Source: Arthrobacter sp. H16F315 (GTDB taxonomy: Bacteria; Actinomycetota; Actinomycetes; Actinomycetales; Micrococcaceae). Taken from it: a DNA stretch of 64,000 bases. The stretch's first letter is position 1. Every line of letters starts with the position of its first letter. Of the stretch, positions 27,337 through 35,803 are shown in pieces. Made by a program: the position numbers and the translations under genes. The stretch covers positions 3,764,169 to 3,828,168 of the forward strand of contig NZ_JAMXSS010000002.1 of the NCBI RefSeq assembly GCF_024124825.1, in the 5' to 3' direction. Below the pieces are notes generated by a model. It had not been told where the DNA came from, did no database searches, and saw nothing but the letters and a program-made list of their open reading frames with translations.

Positions 27337-29217
27337 ATGACACCGAGACGGACCGCGACAGCACCGACACCACCGCCGGGAAACAAGAAACCAGGAGGCG
27401 CATCACTGTCCGGGATGCGCCTTCCGGCGGTCCTGGCGGCCGCCGTCGTAGCCTTCGCCCCCGCCGTCATGACGGCGCCGGCGGCGACGGCGTCCAGCGC
27501 CACAGCCAGCGGCACCACCCTCAAGCTGGCCCTGACCGGCGACATTGACTCGCTCAACCCCTTCAAGGCGATCCTCTCCAGCAGCACCGGCATCCTCGCC
27601 CTGCAGTACCAGTCCCTGGTGGCCTACGGGCCGAAGAACAACGAGGACGTCCCCAGCATGGCGGATAAGTGGGAGACCTCCACCGACGGCAAGGTCTGGA
27701 CCTTCCACCTGCCCAAGGACCGCAAGTGGTCCGACGGCCAGCCGATCACGGCCAAGGACGGCGCCTGGACCTTCAAAGCCATCCAGGGCAACGACCAGCT
27801 CAAGCAGGCCAACGGCTCGCTCCTGTCCTCCGTCGCCGCGGTGGAAGCCAAGGACGACGAAACCCTGGTTATCACGCTCAAGGCACCGCAGGCCCCCAAC
27901 CCGGGAACCCAGCTCCCGATTATGCCCGAACACGTCTGGTCCAAGGTCGATAACCCTGCCACGTTCACCAATGACAAGGATTCAGTGGGCTCCGGCCCCT
28001 TCACTGTGGCCAGTTACGACAAGGCTGCCGGCGTCACGATGAAATCCAACCCCTACTACTGGCAGGGCAAGGCCAAGATCGACGGAATTACCTACGCGCC
28101 CTACAAAAACAGCGACGCTGCCGTGCAGGCGCTCAAGACCGGTGAAGTGGACCTTATCAGCGGCCTGACGCCTGCCCAGTACAAGGCCCTGCAGAACCAG
28201 CCCGGCATCACCACCAACGCCGGCACCGGCCGCCGCTACCAGGCCATCGGCATCAACGCCGGCACGCAGACCCCCGACAACACCCCCATCGGCGACGGCA
28301 GCCCCGCGCTGCATGATGTGGAACTGCGGCGCGCGATCGTGATGGCTATCGACAACAAGACCCTCCTGGACAAAGTTCTCCAGGGCCTGGGCCAGGAAGC
28401 CACCGGCGAGGTTCCGCTGGCCTACCCGCAGTACAACTGGGACACCACTGACCTGCCGCTGAAGTACAACCCGCAGGGCGCCAACGAGCTGCTCGACAAG
28501 GCCGGCTACCCCAAGGGTGCCGACGGGATCCGGCTGGACAAGTCCGGGAACCCGCTCAAGCTGCGCCTAATGGGCCGCAACACCGATCCCACACACCAGC
28601 AGATGGCCGACTACGTCAAGCCGTGGCTGAAGGAAATCGGCATCGACGTCAGCACCGTGATGAAGTCCTCCGCCCAGGTCAACGATGACTCCACGGTCGG
28701 CAACTACGATCTTTACTTCACCGGCTGGGGCATGGGGCCGGACCCGGACTTCCAGCTCTCCATCAATACCTGTGCCTCGCGCCCGAACGCTGACGGCACC
28801 GGCGCCACGTCGGAGAACAACTACTGCTCCCCCGAGTTCGACGCGCTCTTCAAGAGCCAGCATGAGGAACTTGACCAGGCCAAGCGCAGCGCCCTGGTCA
28901 AGCAGGGCCAGGAAATGATCTACAACGCCGCCGTCAACAACGTGATGTACTACGCCAACACGCTGGAGGCGTACCGGTCGGACAAGTTCCAGCCGTTCGT
29001 CACGCAGCCCGAGAAGGGTGGCGTTATCACCGGCCAGAACGGCCCGTGGGGCTACTACAGCGCCACTCCCGTTAGCATGGCCACCGGCACCGATGCGGCC
29101 TCAGCCGGCTTCAACCCGGCCGCTGTGGTTGTGCCGGCCGTTGTGGTCCTGGCCCTGGCGGCCGGCGGATTTGTGCTCTACCGCCGCCGCAGCGCGACTG
29201 CAGGAGACCGCGAGTAA
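27337..29217 (+). CDS. Peptide ABC transporter substrate-binding protein, C-terminally membrane-anchored
   Basis: A 626-residue family 5 (DppA/OppA) binding protein. A Sec signal (about 27-53, after a polar N-terminal stretch) lacks a lipobox cysteine. Instead, the C-terminus has a TM helix (about 592-614, FNPAAVVVPAVVVLALAAGG) followed by YRRRS, so the protein seems anchored at its C-terminus. Domain signatures include DIDSLNPF, VWTFHLPKDRKWSDG and DLYFTGWGMGPDPD. AGGGGA precedes ATG 27337. First gene of a seven-gene rightward operon and probably the receptor for oligopeptides or muropeptides. Confidence 0.9.
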   Translation: MTPRRTATAPTPPPGNKKPGGASLSGMRLPAVLAAAVVAFAPAVMTAPAATASSATASGTTLKLALTGDIDSLNPFKAILSSSTGILALQYQSLVAYGPKNNEDVPSMADKWETSTDGKVWTFHLPKDRKWSDGQPITAKDGAWTFKAIQGNDQLKQANGSLLSSVAAVEAKDDETLVITLKAPQAPNPGTQLPIMPEHVWSKVDNPATFTNDKDSVGSGPFTVASYDKAAGVTMKSNPYYWQGKAKIDGITYAPYKNSDAAVQALKTGEVDLISGLTPAQYKALQNQPGITTNAGTGRRYQAIGINAGTQTPDNTPIGDGSPALHDVELRRAIVMAIDNKTLLDKVLQGLGQEATGEVPLAYPQYNWDTTDLPLKYNPQGANELLDKAGYPKGADGIRLDKSGNPLKLRLMGRNTDPTHQQMADYVKPWLKEIGIDVSTVMKSSAQVNDDSTVGNYDLYFTGWGMGPDPDFQLSINTCASRPNADGTGATSENNYCSPEFDALFKSQHEELDQAKRSALVKQGQEMIYNAAVNNVMYYANTLEAYRSDKFQPFVTQPEKGGVITGQNGPWGYYSATPVSMATGTDAASAGFNPAAVVVPAVVVLALAAGGFVLYRRRSATAGDRE

Positions 29218-29219
29218 CC

Positions 29220-30296
29220 ATGGATTCAACGCTCAGCGAACCCGTCCTCGGAGCGGGCGTGCCGGCTCCGGCCGCCCCTGCCGGCGGCGGCCCGGAGAAA
29301 GACACCGACGAACCCCGGCGCGGGGGCTCCTGGCTGCGTTACACCGGCGCCAAGGCCGGCGGCTCGGCGGTGTCACTGGTGATGGTGGTCCTGCTTGGCT
29401 TCTTCGCCTTCCGCATCCTGCCGGGGGACCCGGTCCGCTCGCTGGCGGATGGCCGGCAGGTCACACCGGAGCAGATGGACATCCTGCGCCGGCAGTACGG
29501 CCTGGACCAGCCGCTCCCGGCGCAGTTCTGGCGTTACCTGACTGACCTGTTCCAAGGCAAACTGGGCGATTCCTACACCTACAACCGGCCGGTGATGGAG
29601 CTGATCGTGGACCGGATCGGCCCCACCCTGCTGCTGACCGGCACCGCCGCCGCGCTGTCCGTCGTCCTGGGCCTGTGGCTGGGGCAGCGGGCAGCGTGGC
29701 GGCGCGGCAGCCGCTTCGACAAGACCCAGACCGGCCTGGCCCTGGTCTTCTGGTCCGTGCCCACCTTCTGGCTGGGCCTGCTGATGCTGCTGGTCTTCGC
29801 CGGCGGGCTGCACTGGTTCCCGACCGGCGGTATGGTCACCGCCGGCGCCCAGGCCACCGGCTTCGAGTATGCCTGGGACGTGGCCCGGCATATGGTCCTG
29901 CCGGTCCTGACCATGGTCGCCGTCGTCTATGCCCAGTACCTGATGGTGATGCGGGCCTCCCTGCTGGAGGAAATGAGCGCCGACTACCTCGTCACCGCCC
30001 GGGCCAAGGGCCTGCGCGAGGACGAGGTGCGGCGCAAACACGCCGTCCCCAACGCCCTGCTGCCCACCGTGACACTGATCTTCCTGACCCTGGGCGGACT
30101 GGTCGGCGGGGCTGTGACGGTGGAGACGGTCTTCTCCTGGCCCGGGCTGGGCTACCTGACGTTCCAGGCCCTGTCCGCCCCGGACTTCCCGCTGCTGCAG
30201 GGAACCTTTGTTGTCTTCTCCTCGATTGTGATCATCATGAATTTCTTCGCCGACATCGTCTACCGCATCCTCGACCCCCGGCTGCGTGCCTCATGA
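29220..30296 (+). CDS. Peptide ABC transporter permease, DppB type
   Basis: A 358-residue permease with an N-terminal helix after a Pro/Gly-rich cytosolic leader of about 45 residues, then the DppB/OppB core with six helices. The loop signature GDPVRSLADGRQVTPEQMD and the EAA motif region (DYLVTARAKGLREDEV) are typical. It starts 2 bp after the binding-protein stop, and its own stop overlaps the DppC start (ATGA), so translation is coupled. Confidence 0.92.
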   Translation: MDSTLSEPVLGAGVPAPAAPAGGGPEKDTDEPRRGGSWLRYTGAKAGGSAVSLVMVVLLGFFAFRILPGDPVRSLADGRQVTPEQMDILRRQYGLDQPLPAQFWRYLTDLFQGKLGDSYTYNRPVMELIVDRIGPTLLLTGTAAALSVVLGLWLGQRAAWRRGSRFDKTQTGLALVFWSVPTFWLGLLMLLVFAGGLHWFPTGGMVTAGAQATGFEYAWDVARHMVLPVLTMVAVVYAQYLMVMRASLLEEMSADYLVTARAKGLREDEVRRKHAVPNALLPTVTLIFLTLGGLVGGAVTVETVFSWPGLGYLTFQALSAPDFPLLQGTFVVFSSIVIIMNFFADIVYRILDPRLRAS

Positions 30297-31195
30297 GTAC
30301 GCTCACGAACAGGCGGCGCAGCGTGGCCGCCGCCCGCCGGGTCCAGCGCCTCCGCGAGGTGTGGGCGGAGTTCGCCGCCAACCGCGCCGGACTGCTCGGT
30401 CTGGTCCTGCTGTGCGTTGTCATCCTGCTGGCCTTCCTGGCTCCGGTACTGGCGCCAGCGGAAACACTCAACGTCACCCTGATCACCTCGGCCCAGAACG
30501 AGCCCCCCACCTGGGCGAACCCGCTGGGTACCGATCCTGCCGGCCGGTCCATCCTGGCGATGCTGGTCTGGGGCGCCCGGATCTCGCTGTTGGTCGGCTT
30601 CGCGGCCACCGCCGTGTCCATGCTGATCGGCACCGTGGTGGGGATGGCCGCCGGGCACTTCACCGGCGTGACCCAGGGCGTGCTGATGCGCGTCATCGAC
30701 TTTTTCCTCGTGGTCCCCAGCCTGGTCCTGGCAATTGTGCTGTCCTCGGTGATCGGACCCGGGGTGGCCACGATTGTGATCGCCATCGGCATCACCTCCT
30801 GGGCCGGTACCGCCCGCCTGGTCCGCTCCCAGACGCTCAGCGTGGAGTCACGCGCCTACATCGAACGCAGCTGGGCGCTCGGCGCCTCCGACGCGCACAT
30901 CATCGGCAAGCACGTGCTGCCCGCCGTGATGCCGCTGGTCCTGGCCAACACCACCCTCACCGTCGGCTCCGCCATCATCGCCGAATCCACCCTGTCCTTC
31001 CTCGGCATGGGCGACCCCGGGCAGATCTCCTGGGGTTCCATGCTGAAGGCAGCCCTGGACACCGGCGCCGCCACCGGCGGCTACTGGTGGTTCGTGCTGA
31101 CCCCCGGTATCGCCATTGTCCTCGTTGTGCTGTGCTTCACCCTGGTGGGCCGCGCCTTCGAGTCAGTCATCAACCCCACCCTGAGAGGCCGCTAA
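30293..31195 (+). CDS. Peptide ABC transporter permease, DppC type
   Basis: A 300-residue DppC/OppC permease with six predicted helices. The N-terminal OppC_N helix (about 33-55), the loop NPLGTDPAGRSILAMLVWGAR and the EAA motif (SYIERSWALGASDAHII-like, about 190-205) fit the family. The ATG at 30293 overlaps the DppB stop and its TAA overlaps the next ATG (TAATG). It pairs with DppB to form the membrane channel. Confidence 0.92.
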   Translation: MSTLTNRRRSVAAARRVQRLREVWAEFAANRAGLLGLVLLCVVILLAFLAPVLAPAETLNVTLITSAQNEPPTWANPLGTDPAGRSILAMLVWGARISLLVGFAATAVSMLIGTVVGMAAGHFTGVTQGVLMRVIDFFLVVPSLVLAIVLSSVIGPGVATIVIAIGITSWAGTARLVRSQTLSVESRAYIERSWALGASDAHIIGKHVLPAVMPLVLANTTLTVGSAIIAESTLSFLGMGDPGQISWGSMLKAALDTGAATGGYWWFVLTPGIAIVLVVLCFTLVGRAFESVINPTLRGR

Positions 31196-32898
31196 TGCCG
31201 CGTCTTGAATTCAAGGACCTCCGCGTCACCTACGCCAGCCAGGGCGAGGACGGCCCCCGCACCCTGACCGCTGTCGACGGCGTCAACCTCGTCGTCGAGC
31301 CGGGCTCAACCCTGGGCCTGGCCGGCGAATCCGGCTGCGGAAAATCCACCCTGGCCATGTCCGTGCTCCGGCTGCTGCCCGCCAACGCCACGGTCGAAGG
31401 CAGCATCCTGCTCGGCGAGGAGAACGTCCCGGACCTGAGCTGGGGCAGGCTGCGCACCGTCCGCTGGACCGAGGCCGCCATCGTGTTCCAGGGTGCCATG
31501 CACTCGCTCAATCCGGTCCGCAAGGTCCGGGAGCAGATCGCGGAGGCCCTTCAGATCCATGCCAAGGTGCTGCCCTACAAGGATGACGCCGCGCGGGACA
31601 CCCGGGTTGCCGAACTGCTGGAACTTGTGGACCTTTCCCCGGCCAAGGGCGCCTCCTACCCGCATGAACTCTCCGGCGGGCAGAAACAGCGCGTGATGAT
31701 CGCCATGGCGCTGGCCTGCGACCCCGAACTCATCATCGCCGACGAACCGACCACCGCCCTGGACGTCATCGTCCAGGCCCAGGTCCTGAACGTCCTCACC
31801 GCCCTGGTGGCCTCCCGCGGGCTGTCCCTGGTCATGATCAGCCATGACCTCTCCGTCCTCGCCGCCACGTGCGAGCGGATCGTTGTGATGCAACAGGGCA
31901 AAATCGTCGAAGACGGACCCTCCGCGGACGTTATGCGGAACCCGCAGCACCCGCACACCCAGGCCCTCGCCGCCGCATTCCCGCTGATCGGCGACCCTGC
32001 GTCCAGGCTCCGGCTGCCCGGTTACACCGCACCGGACGCGCCCGGCGCGACGCCGCTGGAAAAAGCCGGCACGTTCAAGGCGCCTGACCCGGCGGACATC
32101 GTGCTTGAGGCACGAAACCTGTCGGTGACCTTCGCCGGCCGGGGCGGGAACGTCAAAGCCGTGGACGCGGTGAACCTCACCTGCGGCCGGGGCGAAATCG
32201 TGGCGCTCGTGGGGCAGTCCGGCTCGGGCAAGACCACCTTGGCCCGCACCATGCTGGCCCTGCAGCGGCCGACGTCGGGCGAGGTGCTGTTCGAGGGCAA
32301 GGCCCTCTCCCACCACCGGAAGTCTTTGAAGGACTACCGGCGCAGTGTCCAGTTTGTGCTGCAGGACCCCTCCGCCGCGCTGAACCCGAAGCATTCGGTC
32401 TACGAGGCCGTCGCGGAGGGACCCCGGCTGCACAAACTGCCAGGCAACGAGCGGGACATCGTCGCGGCGGCGCTGCGAAAAGCGGAACTGAATCCGCCGG
32501 AGCGCTTCCTCGCCGCCATCCCCCAGGAGCTCTCCGGCGGGCAGCGCCAGCGCGTCGTCATTGCCGGTGCGCTGGCCCTTGACCCGGAATTCCTCGTTGC
32601 CGACGAGCCCGTGGCCAGCTTGGACGCCTCCGTGCGCGCCGAAATCCTTGCCCTGCTCCTGCGGCTGCGCTGCGAACTGGGCCTCGGCGCCTTGGTCATC
32701 ACCCATGACCTCGGCCTGGCCTGGAATATCGCCGACCGGGTTGTGGTGATGTTCGACGGCCGGATCGTCGAGGAAGGCCGGGTCGACGATGTGCTGCTGA
32801 ACCCGCAGCACGAGTACACCCGAAAGCTGCTCAGTGTGGTGCCCACCAACAACGTGGTGGAGGACGACGCCGGCGTCGCGATCGGCTCCGGGTCATGA
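31195..32898 (+). CDS. Peptide ABC transporter ATP-binding protein, fused DppD-DppF
   Basis: A 567-residue protein with two complete ABC ATPase halves. Half 1: Walker A GESGCGKST, signature LSGGQKQRVMIAMAL, Walker B LIIADEPTTALD. Half 2 (from about residue 300): Walker A GQSGSGKTT, signature LSGGQRQRVVIAGAL, Walker B FLVADEPVASLD. Each half ends in the oligopeptide-type C-terminal region (NPQHPHTQ, NPQHEYTRKL). Fusion of DppD and DppF is common in actinobacteria. The ATG overlaps the DppC stop, and its TGA overlaps the next start. Confidence 0.93.
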   Translation: MPRLEFKDLRVTYASQGEDGPRTLTAVDGVNLVVEPGSTLGLAGESGCGKSTLAMSVLRLLPANATVEGSILLGEENVPDLSWGRLRTVRWTEAAIVFQGAMHSLNPVRKVREQIAEALQIHAKVLPYKDDAARDTRVAELLELVDLSPAKGASYPHELSGGQKQRVMIAMALACDPELIIADEPTTALDVIVQAQVLNVLTALVASRGLSLVMISHDLSVLAATCERIVVMQQGKIVEDGPSADVMRNPQHPHTQALAAAFPLIGDPASRLRLPGYTAPDAPGATPLEKAGTFKAPDPADIVLEARNLSVTFAGRGGNVKAVDAVNLTCGRGEIVALVGQSGSGKTTLARTMLALQRPTSGEVLFEGKALSHHRKSLKDYRRSVQFVLQDPSAALNPKHSVYEAVAEGPRLHKLPGNERDIVAAALRKAELNPPERFLAAIPQELSGGQRQRVVIAGALALDPEFLVADEPVASLDASVRAEILALLLRLRCELGLGALVITHDLGLAWNIADRVVVMFDGRIVEEGRVDDVLLNPQHEYTRKLLSVVPTNNVVEDDAGVAIGSGS

Positions 32899-33860
32899 CG
32901 GCGCCGCTGGGCATGTCCCCCGCCCCGGCAGCCGCCCCGGCAGCCTTCCCGGCCCTGGCACCGCTGCGGCCCGGCGACCGGGTGGGGCTGGTTGCGAGCT
33001 CGGGGCCGCCGCTGCCAGCCATGCTCGAGCGGTCCGTGGCGCTGCTGGAATCGTGGGGGCTCGTGCCCGTGCCCGGGGAGAATCTCCGGGCGACGCACCC
33101 CCGCGCGGCCTACCTCGCCGGCGCGGATGCCCAGCGCGCCGCCGATCTGCAGGACGCCTGGTGCGATCCCACCTTATCCGCCGTGTTTGTGATCCGCGGC
33201 GGCTACGGCGCGGTGCGGCTGCTTGACCTGCTCGACGTCGGCAAGCTCCGCGCCGCTGCCCCGAAGCCGCTGTTCGGTTCCTCGGACGTCACCGGGATCC
33301 ACGAGTTCTGGGCCGAACGGCTGGGCATGCCCTCCTGGTTCACGCCGATGCTCGCCACCGGCGCGCTCCTCGATGACTCGGCTGCGACCGCTGGCCTGAA
33401 GCAGGCCGTCTTCGAACCGTCCCCCGGCCGCCGCTTCATGGCGGACGCGGCCGAGACCCTGGTGCCGGGCACCGCCCGCGGCATCCTGACCGGCGGGAAC
33501 CTGAGCCTGCTCGCGATGACCCTCGGCGCCCGGGGCAGGCCACCCCTGAACAACGCCGGCCGGATCGGCCTGCTGGAGGATGTCACCGAGGCGCCCTACA
33601 AGATCGACGGGATGCTCCACTCGCTGCTGCGGGCCGGCTGGTTCGACGGGCTGGCCGGGCTTGCCCTGGGCTCCTGGCAGGACTGCGGCGACCCGGCCGA
33701 GGTTAAGGAGCTCTGCGTCGAACTGCTCGCCCCGCTGGGCATCCCGCTGGTCTGGGAACTCGGGTTCGGCCACGGCCCGGCGGCGCACAGCATTCCGCTC
33801 GGGGTCCAGGCCACCCTGGACGCGCCCGACGACGGCCGGCCCGGCCTGGTGCTTGGCTGA
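32895..33860 (+). CDS. Murein tetrapeptide LD-carboxypeptidase (S66 family)
   Basis: A 321-residue S66 peptidase. The nucleophile Ser130 is in LFGSSDVTG, the acidic residue is Glu228 or Glu232 (LLEDVTEAPYKIDG), and the His is His298 (AAHSIPLG). There is no signal peptide, so it should work in the cytosol, as E. coli LdcA does when trimming the terminal D-Ala of imported murein tetrapeptides. It overlaps the transporter ATPase gene by 4 bp, the strongest single pointer that the transporter brings in cell-wall peptides. Confidence 0.9.
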   Translation: MTAPLGMSPAPAAAPAAFPALAPLRPGDRVGLVASSGPPLPAMLERSVALLESWGLVPVPGENLRATHPRAAYLAGADAQRAADLQDAWCDPTLSAVFVIRGGYGAVRLLDLLDVGKLRAAAPKPLFGSSDVTGIHEFWAERLGMPSWFTPMLATGALLDDSAATAGLKQAVFEPSPGRRFMADAAETLVPGTARGILTGGNLSLLAMTLGARGRPPLNNAGRIGLLEDVTEAPYKIDGMLHSLLRAGWFDGLAGLALGSWQDCGDPAEVKELCVELLAPLGIPLVWELGFGHGPAAHSIPLGVQATLDAPDDGRPGLVLG

Positions 33861-34957
33861 TGCCCGGGCACGGCCGGCTGCACGCGGAACTCCAGCGCCT
33901 GCTCGACGCCGCAGTGAAGGATGGCATCACCCCCTCGGCCGTCTGCGCCGTCGCGGTCGACGGTCAACGGCTGCCGGTCATCACGGCCGGCGACGCCGTG
34001 CGCTTCGGCGCTGACGGCATCGAACTCCCGGTGGACCAACGCACAGCGGCCGACGCCGGAACGTTCTACGACCTCGCCTCCGTCACCAAGGCCTTTACAG
34101 CGGTCGCCGCCCTCGCGTTGGTCGATGGCGGCGTCCTACACCTCGACGAGGCGGTGCCGGTCCCGGCGGGCGGAGCCGGGGTGACGCTCCGCCAGCTCCT
34201 CACCCACACCTCGGGGCTGCCCGGGATCTGGGAGGGCTGGCGCGGACCGCTGGCCGCCGGAGCGGGTTTCGACCGGACGGCCCTGATCGCGGACCTGCTT
34301 GCCCTGGAGCCTGTCCACCCGCCGGGGACGCACTTTGAGTACTCCTGCGCCGGCTTCAACACCATCATGGCCCTCGCCGAGCACACCACAGGACGGTCCT
34401 GGCCGGAGCTGGTCACCGGGCATGTCCTCTCCCGGCTTGCCCCGGATACCGCACTGACCTTCGCCCCGGACCCCGGCCGCACCGCCGCGACCGAGTACCA
34501 GCCCGAACACGGCCGGGGAATGGTCCGCGGCACTGTGCACGATGAAGCGGCCTGGTCCCTCGGCGGGGCCAGCGGCAACGCTGGAATGTTCGGCACCGCC
34601 CCGGCGCTGCTGGACTTCGGCGAAGCGCTGCGGGCCGGCCTGCCCGGCATTCTCTCCCCCGCGACGGCGGACGCCATGTGGACCGACCAGCTCCCGGCGG
34701 TGCTGGGCGCGTCCCTGCCGACGTCCGGCGCCGAATTCGGCCACGGGCTTGGGCTGCGGATCGGCCAGGCGGCGTGGATGGGTTCCCCCGCCGCCCGCGG
34801 CCACAACGGTTTCACCGGGACCTCGCTGCTGGTCGACCGCGGCGCCGGAATCAGCGTGGTCCTGCTGGGCAACCGGGTCCACCCCCGCCGCGAGCTCTCA
34901 AACTTCCAGCCCGTCCGCCTGGCCGTGTCCCGCGCGGTCTACACTGCCCTCAGCTAG
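33860..34957 (+). CDS. Serine hydrolase, class C beta-lactamase/DD-peptidase family
   Basis: A 365-residue hydrolase with SxxK at Ser74-Val-Thr-Lys77 (LASVTKAFT). The second motif is YSC (FEYSCAGF) instead of YxN, so the Asn is replaced by Cys, and HNGFTGTS serves as the third motif. No signal peptide is seen. The start overlaps the LD-carboxypeptidase stop (TGATG). By family it could be a D-aminopeptidase, esterase or D-Ala-releasing peptidase acting on imported muropeptides; the exact reaction is not clear. Confidence 0.85.
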   Translation: MPGHGRLHAELQRLLDAAVKDGITPSAVCAVAVDGQRLPVITAGDAVRFGADGIELPVDQRTAADAGTFYDLASVTKAFTAVAALALVDGGVLHLDEAVPVPAGGAGVTLRQLLTHTSGLPGIWEGWRGPLAAGAGFDRTALIADLLALEPVHPPGTHFEYSCAGFNTIMALAEHTTGRSWPELVTGHVLSRLAPDTALTFAPDPGRTAATEYQPEHGRGMVRGTVHDEAAWSLGGASGNAGMFGTAPALLDFGEALRAGLPGILSPATADAMWTDQLPAVLGASLPTSGAEFGHGLGLRIGQAAWMGSPAARGHNGFTGTSLLVDRGAGISVVLLGNRVHPRRELSNFQPVRLAVSRAVYTALS

Positions 34958-34966
34958 GAGCACCCA

Positions 34967-35791
34967 GTGCCTGTTCGTTCCGACTACAGCGACGGTATCC
35001 CCGCGATCGCGTACTGCCTCACCGCGATGGACGGCACCGTCCTGGCCCAACGGGACGCGGACCTGCCCTTCTATTCCGCGAGCACCATCAAGCTCGGCGT
35101 GCTGGTGGCGGCCATCCAGGCGGTGGAACGCGGCGCCCTCGACCTGGCGCAACAGGTCATCGCGGCACATACCTTCCCCTCCTCCGCCGGCGGCGGGGAG
35201 ACCTTCAGCTTTGAACCCGGGGAACGCGACGCCGGCATGCCCGCCCCCGGAACCGCGATGCCCCTGCACGCCGTGCTGCGGCGTATGGTCACCATTTCCT
35301 CGAATGAGGCCACCAACCTGGCAGTGCAGCTCATCGGGCTGCCGGCGGTCAACGCGGCCCTGTCCGCCTGCGGCGCCGGCTCGTCCCGGATGGAGCGGCT
35401 GATCGGCGACATTCCGGCGCTGCTGGCCGGCCTGAGCCACCAGGTCACGGCCCGGGACCTGACCGCCGTCGTCCGGGCGATCGTGACCGGGGCCGCCGCC
35501 GGGCCGGAGCTGACCGCGCTCATGACGGACTGGCTCGTCGCGCAGGAGTTCGGTGATCTCGGCGCGGAACTGGACGCCGCAGGGGCCGACGTCGTCTGGG
35601 GCAGCAAATCGGGCTGGGTCACCGGGATCCAGCACGACGTCGCGTTTGTCGCCCCCCGCGGCGGCCCGCCCGGCGCGGGTTACGTGCTGGCGGTCTGTAC
35701 CCGCGCGTACGACGAACAGGACGCACTGCCAGCCATCCGGTCGATCTCGCGCCTGGTCTGGGAACTGCACGGGTTCAAGGTGGAGGCGTGA
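34967..35791 (+). CDS. Class A beta-lactamase-like serine hydrolase
   Basis: A 274-residue protein of the class A beta-lactamase fold. Ser39-Thr-Ile-Lys42 (SASTIKLG) is SxxK, SSNEA is the SDN-like motif with SN-Asn shifted, and GSKSGW is the KTG-type triad. It starts at GTG 34967 with AGGAG 6 nt upstream. It lacks a signal peptide, unlike secreted lactamases, so cytosolic peptide hydrolysis is more likely than antibiotic defence. Last gene of the rightward operon, convergent with the dipeptide epimerase at 12 bp. Confidence 0.85.
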   Translation: MPVRSDYSDGIPAIAYCLTAMDGTVLAQRDADLPFYSASTIKLGVLVAAIQAVERGALDLAQQVIAAHTFPSSAGGGETFSFEPGERDAGMPAPGTAMPLHAVLRRMVTISSNEATNLAVQLIGLPAVNAALSACGAGSSRMERLIGDIPALLAGLSHQVTARDLTAVVRAIVTGAAAGPELTALMTDWLVAQEFGDLGAELDAAGADVVWGSKSGWVTGIQHDVAFVAPRGGPPGAGYVLAVCTRAYDEQDALPAIRSISRLVWELHGFKVEA

Positions 35792-35803
35792 GGGTGACGG
35801 CCC

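Noticed and set aside
31306..32811. A 501-codon minus-strand frame
   Set aside because: Antisense of the fused DppD-DppF ATPase gene, which has all ABC motifs on the other strand.
34967..35791. Acquired beta-lactam resistance gene
   Set aside because: No signal peptide, embedded in a peptide-uptake operon, and no mobile element nearby.
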